A stretch of 64,000 bases of DNA, taken from positions 1 through 64,000 of the forward strand of contig DATJNA010000067.1 of the NCBI GenBank assembly GCA_035508435.1, in the 5' to 3' direction. The stretch's first letter is position 1. Every line of letters begins with the position of its first letter. This stretch comes from JASHVB01 sp035508435. GTDB taxonomy: Bacteria > Pseudomonadota > Alphaproteobacteria > Acetobacterales > Acetobacteraceae. Shown piece after piece: positions 58,489-64,000 of this stretch. Below the pieces are notes generated by a model. The model searched no databases and had not been told where the DNA came from. It saw nothing but the letters and a program-made list of their open reading frames with translations. Position numbers and translations under genes: made by a program.

Positions 58489-59010
58489 TCAGTTGGTCTT
58501 GGTTGGCGTTGCGGTGGCTGCGATCAAAGCATCGGTAAGAACCAGCTTGGCGCGGCGGATATCAGCCAGCGGCAGGGCGACTTCTCCTCCGTCATCGAGG
58601 CGAAGCCGGGCGGCTGTTTCGTCGGCGCCCAGCACGATGCCATAGAACCGCTTGCGGCCATCGATCGGCGCGATGACCTCCGCGCGGGCGGCGTGACCAG
58701 AGAAGCGGTTCCAGTCCTTCGCCCTGGTGAGTGGACGGTCGATGCCGGGGGAGCTGATCTCCAGGCTCCAGGCGCCTGGGATCGGGTCCTCCACGTTCAT
58801 CATCGCGTTGAAATGATGGCCGAGACGCTCGCAATCGTCGATCGTGACGGGGGCGCCGTCGGCGCGGTCCACCATGATCTGCACGGTCGGCCGGTCGCGG
58901 CCGAGCACGGCGACGCGGACCAGCTCATATCCCATGTGCACGAGCGAAGGCTCGACCATGGCGGCGATCCTGGCTTCCAGGCTGGTATGCTGTGGTTCGT
59001 GTTGGGCCAA
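58489..59010 (-). CDS. rimP: Ribosome maturation factor RimP
   Basis: A 173-residue 30S maturation factor. EARIAAMVEPSLVHMGYELV, DCERLGHHFNAMMNVEDPI, and LEISSPGIDRPLTRAKDWNR are family landmarks. The start is put at TTG 59010 because it gives about 16 residues before the conserved MVEPSLVHMGYEL, as in homologues; the reading frame remains open to a GTG at 59073 but that part overlaps an intrinsic terminator. No clear ribosome site precedes the TTG. First gene of the operon rimP-nusA-ylxR-infB-rbfA. Confidence 0.9.
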   Translation of the reverse strand: MAQHEPQHTSLEARIAAMVEPSLVHMGYELVRVAVLGRDRPTVQIMVDRADGAPVTIDDCERLGHHFNAMMNVEDPIPGAWSLEISSPGIDRPLTRAKDWNRFSGHAARAEVIAPIDGRKRFYGIVLGADETAARLRLDDGGEVALPLADIRRAKLVLTDALIAATATPTKTN

Positions 59011-59013
59011 AAC

Positions 59014-59039
59014 AAAAAAGGCGGCCCGTGAAGGCCACC
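59014..59039 (-). terminator. Intrinsic terminator in front of rimP
   Basis: On the minus strand GGTGGCC, loop TTCACG, GGCCGCC, then TTTTTTGTTTT. The 7-bp stem has one G-U pair. It ends 4 bases before the probable TTG start of rimP. It would stop transcription entering the operon from upstream and may serve as an attenuator. Confidence 0.75.
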
Positions 59040-59529
59040 CCCCGTTACGCAGCGGAGAATGTGATTGAGCCACTTACATAGGAGGGTGGATGGAAGATGG
59101 CAAGTGGTGGTGCCGGTTCTGGGTGATGGGAGTGCGGGGGGGGCGGTCGTTGGCGCACGCGTACGGGGGCGGTCGTTGGCGCGCGTTGGACGGGTGCCCG
59201 CGGCGGTTTCGGTGCGTCAACCTGCGACGTCCGTGCGGCTCGGTCCGGCTTTATTTTCAACACGGAGGAACCGCGGAGGGCCACCGTGCTCACGGCGGCA
59301 GCCTGACCCGATGTCGCCGCGTCCGTACTCATGGAATACCATGAATTTTCTGTAGACCGCGGGCTCGCTTCAGCATCGCTTACCGGGAATGATGCTCGGT
59401 GGCCCCCGTGCCGCTCCGATTTCCTCCGTGACAAGACAACGCGGACACGGACCACAATAAAACTTGCGATGATCCCGCGCATGAGCGTGTCGGCAATGCC
59501 GCTTCCGAACCGAGGCAAGCGGGCTTCGC
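59040..59529. other. Repeat-rich spacer upstream of rimP
   Basis: 490 bases without a credible gene. It holds a 17-base direct repeat GGGGCGGTCGTTGGCGC at 59140 and 59166 (period 26) and the nested inverted-repeat element at 59261-59430. The rimP promoter is expected here but was not identified. Confidence 0.6.
59261..59430. repeat. Nested inverted-repeat element
   Basis: CACGGAGGAA (59261-59270) pairs with TTCCTCCGTG (59421-59430); inside, GGGCCACC (59278-59285) pairs with GGTGGCCC (59398-59405); near the centre CATGG/CCATG (59330-59343) forms a third stem. The 170-base element has no coding capacity and looks like a miniature inverted-repeat element or a large folded RNA. Confidence 0.5.
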
Positions 59530-60351
59530 CTATGCAACCTTCGGCACGAACGGCTTGCTGGTGAAATGTTCCGTGCCGCTGGCAAAGCGCAGCCCCGCCT
59601 GCTTCACCGCGCTGTCCGGGACACGCTCCAGCGGAATGCAGTAGCGATCGTCGGTCTGTGTGACAGTATCGTTGTCCACCCGGTTATAACAGCAGATCAG
59701 CGTCCAGCGCCGGTGCGGCGAGTTGTTCCGCGCCGAGCGATGCAGCGTATTGCTGTGGAAGAACACCGCGTCGCCAGGTTCCAGCTCGCACGGCACCTCC
59801 GGCAGCCGTGTCAGGAGCTCGCGCATGCGGGCCGGGTCGGCGACGTTCTGGCCCTCGCCCGGCACCGGAACGTGGTCGATGCGCCCGAGCAAATGCGATC
59901 CGGCCACCATGGTCAGGCAGCCATTCGCGGCGGTGGAGCGGTCGAGCGCGACCTGGCAGCTCGCAAGGTATGGAAACAGACAACCGTTGTGGTACCAGTA
60001 GCCGTAGTCCTGGTGCCATTCCCAGGCACCGCCGACGAACGGTTCCTTCGCCGTCAGCTTCGATTGGAAATGATAGACCGGGCCGCCGAGGAGTTGCTCC
60101 ATGGTGTCGACCATACGGGCGCAGCGCGCGGCCATGCCATAGACGCTGTCGCCGGCGCGATTCCATAGTGCGATGCGCGTCGCCGCCCCCTGCGCGTCCA
60201 GCCGATCCAGCACGTGGCTGGCCACTGCCGGGTCCTGCTCCATGGCGGTGCGGAGCAAGGCGGTCTCCTCGGCGTCGAACATCGCGCGGGCGATGACGAA
60301 GCCGTACCGTTGGAACTCGGCGCGTTGGGAAGCGGAGAGGATGGAGGGCAT
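59530..60351 (-). CDS. Phytanoyl-CoA dioxygenase family oxygenase
   Basis: A 273-residue Fe(II)/2-oxoglutarate oxygenase. The iron-binding HxD is in AWEWHQDYGYWYHNG, with the distal histidine in AVFFHSNTLHRSARN; a basic residue for 2-oxoglutarate follows in SPHRRWTLICCYNR. It probably hydroxylates a small molecule; substrate unknown. The ATG at 60351 is chosen by family length; there is no canonical ribosome site, and a longer frame upstream has poor composition. Confidence 0.9.
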   Translation of the reverse strand: MPSILSASQRAEFQRYGFVIARAMFDAEETALLRTAMEQDPAVASHVLDRLDAQGAATRIALWNRAGDSVYGMAARCARMVDTMEQLLGGPVYHFQSKLTAKEPFVGGAWEWHQDYGYWYHNGCLFPYLASCQVALDRSTAANGCLTMVAGSHLLGRIDHVPVPGEGQNVADPARMRELLTRLPEVPCELEPGDAVFFHSNTLHRSARNNSPHRRWTLICCYNRVDNDTVTQTDDRYCIPLERVPDSAVKQAGLRFASGTEHFTSKPFVPKVA

Positions 60352-60686
60352 CGGGTGGGTTCTGCTGGGGTATCGTGGTGAAGCGGGTGATGGGCGGTTG
60401 GATGGAGCGTAGTCTGTGCGCGACAGTGCCCCAATCCTCACGCTACGGTATAGGCGAGGTTACCGGGTCTCTGCAATTTGCGCTTGAACCTGAGTAGATC
60501 GCCTTGTCTCAGCCTCTGGTGTTTCCCTGCTTGGCGACGCTGCACTTTGATCGAGCCGAAGGCTCTCTTCTATTTCAACGTCTAACTCCGGCGTGGTGAG
60601 CGGTTCGGCGCACCGCCGCGCCCTCGACCAGCACGACCCGTAGCGGCGGCGGCGGACGCGATGCCGCCTTACCCGGCCCAGCCGCG

Positions 60687-61307
60687 TCAGGCCGGGCTGT
60701 GACGGGGTGGGTTATCGCCCGTACAGCACAACCCATCGACAAACACATCGACCAGCCGCAGCACGCTCGCCTGCCACCCGGGGCGATCGTGCATGTAGCA
60801 AATGCCCACCAGCGCGCGGAGAACATCCTCGGGCGTGATATCCGCCCGCACTTCGCCCGCCGCGACCGCCCGCTCCAGCAGCCCGCCCACCGCCCTGGTC
60901 AGCCGTTCATAAGAATAGGCCGTCAATTCCGAAGTACTGCTCACGGCCAGTGCCAGCGCCGCCGACATGCCCTTTTTCGTCGCGACAAATTCGACGTTCG
61001 AGCGCAACCATCGCCGCAGCGCCTCCGCCGGCCGCGCCTCGTGCTTCAATTGCTCCGCCAGTTCGGCGAGTTGCTCCACTTCGCGGCGGTACACCGCCTC
61101 GAACAATGCCTCGCGCGTCGGGAAATGCCGATACAACGTGCCAATGCCGAGGCCGGCACGCCGGGCCACCGCCTCCAGGCTCGCCTCCGGGCCACCGGCG
61201 CTGAACACCGACTTCGCCGCTTCCAGCAGCCGTTCGCGGTTGCGGACGGCGTCGGCGCGCTGACTTCGCGCGGTTGTGAGCGAACCATCCTCCACGAGAG
61301 ACACCAT
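60687..61307 (-). CDS. TetR-family transcriptional regulator
   Basis: A 206-residue repressor. The helix-turn-helix is AVRNRERLLEAAKSVFSAGG, then ASLEAVARRAGLGIGTLYRH, FPTREALFEAVY, which is typical. A divergent molybdenum-hydroxylase operon begins 218 bases away, making it the likely target. The ATG at 61307 is tentative; the ribosome site is weak and an ATG further upstream would add 19 residues. No operator palindrome was confirmed. Confidence 0.9.
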   Translation of the reverse strand: MVSLVEDGSLTTARSQRADAVRNRERLLEAAKSVFSAGGPEASLEAVARRAGLGIGTLYRHFPTREALFEAVYRREVEQLAELAEQLKHEARPAEALRRWLRSNVEFVATKKGMSAALALAVSSTSELTAYSYERLTRAVGGLLERAVAAGEVRADITPEDVLRALVGICYMHDRPGWQASVLRLVDVFVDGLCCTGDNPPRHSPA

Positions 61308-61525
61308 AATCTCACTGACGGCCCTTGCAAAGCGGAGGTGCCCTCCGCATATCGCCGCCGTCACGACAAAAGCAGAGGGCCCGCCTCAGTCAATCCTGTG
61401 GCGCGGTCCCGTCCAAAAAATCCTCCGCGAGCGGCACGGCGGCAATTCGGCCTGTCCACGCGCCTGTCTTGCTCTGGCCGCGTATCGGCTGGGCGTCGAA
61501 TTGCATCCATCGGGGAGTGCACTGC

Positions 61526-62023
61526 ATGAGCCTGTCGGTTTCGCTGACCGTGAACGGTGTGCCGCACGCCGTCACGCTGGAGGATCCGCGCGTCACCTTG
61601 CTCGATCTGTTACGCGAACGCCTCGACCTGAGCGGAACCAAGAAAGGCTGCGACCGCGGGCAATGCGGCGCGTGCACCGTGCTGGTGAACGGCCGGCGGA
61701 TCAATTCATGCCTCGCGCTGGCGGCGAGCCACGATGGCGACGACGTGCTCACCATCGAAGGTCTCGCGCAGGGCGATGCGCTGCATCCGGTGCAGGTGGC
61801 GTTCATCGCACATGACGCCCTCCAGTGCGGGTTCTGTACGCCAGGCCAGATCATGAGTGCGGTCGGCTTGATCCAGGAAGGCCATGCCGGCGCCGATCCG
61901 GAACGCATCCGCGAAGGCCTCAGCGGCAACATCTGCCGCTGCGGCGCGTATGCCGGGATCGTCGAAGCCGTGCTGGAAGCCCGGCAGCATCTCGCCCAGA
62001 CCGACCAGAGGAAAGCAGCATGA
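61526..62023 (+). CDS. Molybdenum hydroxylase [2Fe-2S] subunit
   Basis: A 165-residue iron-sulfur subunit of a xanthine dehydrogenase/aldehyde oxidase-type enzyme. Plant-type cluster ligands appear in KKGCDRGQCGACTVLVNG and the C-terminal cluster in LQCGFCTPGQIMSAVGL and GLSGNICRCGAYAGI. GGGGAG lies 9 bases before the ATG. It transfers electrons between molybdopterin and FAD. Overlaps the FAD-subunit gene by 4 bases. Confidence 0.95.
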   Translation: MSLSVSLTVNGVPHAVTLEDPRVTLLDLLRERLDLSGTKKGCDRGQCGACTVLVNGRRINSCLALAASHDGDDVLTIEGLAQGDALHPVQVAFIAHDALQCGFCTPGQIMSAVGLIQEGHAGADPERIREGLSGNICRCGAYAGIVEAVLEARQHLAQTDQRKAA

Positions 62024-63078
62024 ACCGGTTCGATTATGTCCGGCCGGCGAGCGTGCCTGACGCGATCGCCGCGGCCGCCACGCCAGGCGCCACGTATCTC
62101 GCCGCCGGCACGAATTTGCTCGATCTGATGAAGGGCGGCGTCACGCGCCCCAGTCGCCTCGTGGATATCACCCGGCTTCCCGGGCTGGACCGCATCGAGC
62201 ATTTGCCCGGCGGCGCCGTACGCATCGGCGCGCTGGTCCGCAATGCCGACCTTGCCTACGACCCGGACTTCGCCCGCGCCTATCCCGCGGTCGCCGAGGC
62301 ATTGCTCTCCGGTGCCTCGGCACAGCTTCGCAATGCCGCGACGGTCGGCGGCAATCTGCTGCAACGCACGCGCTGCCCGTATTTCTACGACGTTGCCAGC
62401 GCCTGCAACAAACGCCAGCCCGATACCGGATGCGATGCGCGGCATGGCGACAACCGGCTGCATGCGGTCATCGGCTGGAGCCAGTCCTGCATCGCCACCC
62501 ACCCATCCGATTTCTGCGTGCCGCTGGTCGCGCTCGACGCCGTGGTGGAAGTCGAGGGGCCGGACGGCCGCCGCGACATACCGCTCGATGCGTTCCATCG
62601 TCTTCCCGGCGATACGCCGCAGCACGAAAACGCGTTGCAGCCCGGCGAACTGGTCGTTGCCGTGCGGCTTCCCGCGAACGCCGACAGCTTCGCTGCCCAT
62701 GCGCGGTATCTGAAAATACGCGAGCGCACGTCTTACGCATTTGCATTGGTCTCCGCCGCCGCCTGCCTGCGGATCGAGCATGGCGTGATCCGCGAGGCGC
62801 GGCTGGCGCTGGGCGGCGTGGCCGCGAAACCATGGCGCGCCCGCCCGGCAGAGGCGATCCTCGCCGGTGCCACTCCCGGCGCCACGGTATTTCGCAATGC
62901 CGCCGAGGCGGCACTCACGGACGCAAGGCCCTCCGGCGACAACGCGTTCAAAATCGAACTTGCCAACCGGGTCATCGTGCGCGCCCTCGCGGTCGCCGCC
63001 GCCGGTACGCCAGAGCATATCACCGCACTGCCCGCCTCGCTGTTTTCCGCCAATTCCGGAGCGTTCCACGATGCCTGA
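62020..63078 (+). CDS. Molybdenum hydroxylase FAD-binding subunit
   Basis: A 352-residue FAD subunit (CoxM/YagS-type). TYLAAGTNLLDLMKGGVTRP binds FAD, followed by SGASAQLRNAATVGGNLLQR. TRCPYFYDVASACNKRQPDT and HPSDFCVPLVAL supply extra cysteines, which in the YagS/PaoB branch can hold a [4Fe-4S] cluster. ATGA overlap with the Fe-S subunit and an 8-base overlap with the catalytic subunit indicate tight coupling. Confidence 0.94.
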   Translation: MNRFDYVRPASVPDAIAAAATPGATYLAAGTNLLDLMKGGVTRPSRLVDITRLPGLDRIEHLPGGAVRIGALVRNADLAYDPDFARAYPAVAEALLSGASAQLRNAATVGGNLLQRTRCPYFYDVASACNKRQPDTGCDARHGDNRLHAVIGWSQSCIATHPSDFCVPLVALDAVVEVEGPDGRRDIPLDAFHRLPGDTPQHENALQPGELVVAVRLPANADSFAAHARYLKIRERTSYAFALVSAAACLRIEHGVIREARLALGGVAAKPWRARPAEAILAGATPGATVFRNAAEAALTDARPSGDNAFKIELANRVIVRALAVAAAGTPEHITALPASLFSANSGAFHDA

Positions 63079-64000
63079 GACTACCCTCATCGACGCATCG
63101 CCGTACATCCGGCATGGTTCGAATATCGGCCAGCCGCTGACCCGTCGCGACGGATTGCTGAAGGTCACCGGCAAAGCCCGTTACGCGGCCGACAATCATC
63201 CCGCCGGCATGCTTTACGCCGTGATGGCCATAAGCAGCGTCGCGCATGGCCGGGTGATCAAACTCGACCTGGCGGCGGCCAAACGCCACCCCGGCGTGGT
63301 CGAGGTGATGACTCCCGCCAACCGCCCGCCGCTCGCCCAGGATCCGGACGCGAAACAGAACTTCTTCATGTTCCGGCTCGATCTGCTGCAGAACGACCTG
63401 GTGCGCTATGCCAACCAGCCGATCGCGGTGGTGATCGCCGAGACATTGGAGGCCGCGACCGAAGGCGCCGTATTGCTGGCGCCGCAATATGCAGCGGAGC
63501 CGGCCCGGGCCGGCCTCGACGGCAACGCAAGCTTCATGCCGCCCACCGTCGGCGTCGGCTATCCAGCGGACGTGCGGCATGGCGACGTCGCGGCCGGCCT
63601 TGATGCCGCGTCATACCGGATCGACGCGTGCTACGAAACGCCGGCACAATTTCACAATCCGATGGAGCCGCACGCGATCGTCGCCGCGTGGGACGGGGAC
63701 ACGCTGTCGATCGACACGCCCAGCCAGGGTCTTGCCCTGGCACAGGCGCGCATCGCCGGATTGTTCGGTATCGCGCCGGAGGCCATCCATATCCGCAGCC
63801 CGTTCCTGGGCGGCGGCTTCGGCTGCAAGGGTCTGATCGCCGGTCCCCAGATCCTCGGCATCCTGGCGGCCAAGCTGGTCGGCAGGCCGGTCAAACTGGT
63901 CTTGCGGCGCGACCAGATGTACGGCCCGATCGGGCATCGCTCGGCGACGCGCCAGAGATTGCGCATCGGCGCGGATCGCGACGGCCGGCTCACCGCGATC
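63071..64000 (+). CDS. Molybdenum hydroxylase catalytic subunit (partial)
   Basis: The frame is open from the ATG at 63071 to the window edge, 310 residues without a stop, so the gene is incomplete. It begins IRHGSNIGQPLTRRDGLLKV and TGKARYAADNHPAGMLYAV, and shows FHNPMEPHAIVA and the molybdopterin-binding SPFLGGGFGCKGL, as in PaoC/YagR-type enzymes. These oxidise aldehydes or hydroxylate N-heterocycles. The catalytic Glu near the C-terminus is beyond the window. Confidence 0.95.
   Translation, partial: MPETTLIDASPYIRHGSNIGQPLTRRDGLLKVTGKARYAADNHPAGMLYAVMAISSVAHGRVIKLDLAAAKRHPGVVEVMTPANRPPLAQDPDAKQNFFMFRLDLLQNDLVRYANQPIAVVIAETLEAATEGAVLLAPQYAAEPARAGLDGNASFMPPTVGVGYPADVRHGDVAAGLDAASYRIDACYETPAQFHNPMEPHAIVAAWDGDTLSIDTPSQGLALAQARIAGLFGIAPEAIHIRSPFLGGGFGCKGLIAGPQILGILAAKLVGRPVKLVLRRDQMYGPIGHRSATRQRLRIGADRDGRLTAI

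Overview
The window is high-GC DNA with alphaproteobacterial features and most resembles an Acetobacteraceae/Rhodospirillales chromosome (inference from gene families, frequent GTG/TTG starts, FNR/FixK-type boxes and GC-rich intergenic palindromes). It contains core genes (rnpB, rimP-nusA-ylxR-infB-rbfA, ahcY, an HU gene, dinB) among metabolic and transport genes. I saw no tRNA, rRNA, CRISPR array, intact insertion sequence or phage gene.

Layout. 0.1-7 kb: TPR protein, rnpB, an ATGA-coupled DMT exporter/hydrolase pair, a DUF1028 protein, N-formylglutamate amidohydrolase, free methionine-R-sulfoxide reductase, and a small protein behind two FNR-type boxes. 7-17.5 kb: oxidative/degradative genes (type-B carboxylesterase, gentisate-dioxygenase-like cupin, luciferase-like monooxygenase, MFS importer, MetX-like hydrolase, ChrR-like cupin, a second TPR38-like protein). 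A fused scar of a truncated AraC regulator and a truncated DHA2 transporter lies in this stretch. 17.6-26 kb: dinB, a five-gene peptide-type ABC importer on the minus strand, and a divergent Gfo/Idh/MocA oxidoreductase. 26-34.6 kb: prolyl-tRNA editing protein, TPP enzyme coupled to a beta-helix lipoprotein, an orphan HyuB, a small-peptide locus, a Rieske oxygenase and a DUF2891 protein. 34.7-45.4 kb: ahcY, HU, DUF3574 lipoprotein, histidine kinase, IlvD/Edd dehydratase, VioB-type ferritin-like protein, peptidoglycan-binding protein and a secreted apiosidase-like glycosidase. 45.6-51.1 kb: a second complete peptide-type ABC importer on the plus strand, headed by a 40-residue secreted peptide. 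51.1-59 kb: DUF423 pair, proline iminopeptidase and the translation/transcription operon. 59-64 kb: repeat-rich spacer, PhyH-type oxygenase, TetR regulator, and a divergent three-subunit molybdenum hydroxylase that runs off the end.

How the genes work together. Translational coupling through 1-8 nt overlaps is pervasive (hydrolase/DMT, LLM/118-aa frame, both ABC operons, TPP enzyme/lipoprotein, infB/rbfA, molybdenum hydroxylase). The two ABC importers follow the order SBP, permease B, permease C, ATPase D, ATPase F and are each self-contained. The rimP operon is preceded by a strong intrinsic terminator lying just before the likely TTG start, which suggests attenuation.

Most worth follow-up: a 26-codon cationic-hydrophobic peptide gene with a good ribosome site and a 5' hairpin (31.9-32.0 kb), the pre-rimP terminator, the AraC/MFS deletion scar, the FNR-box cluster, and repeat elements that supply the ylxR ribosome-binding site and stop codon. 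None of these is proven functional here.
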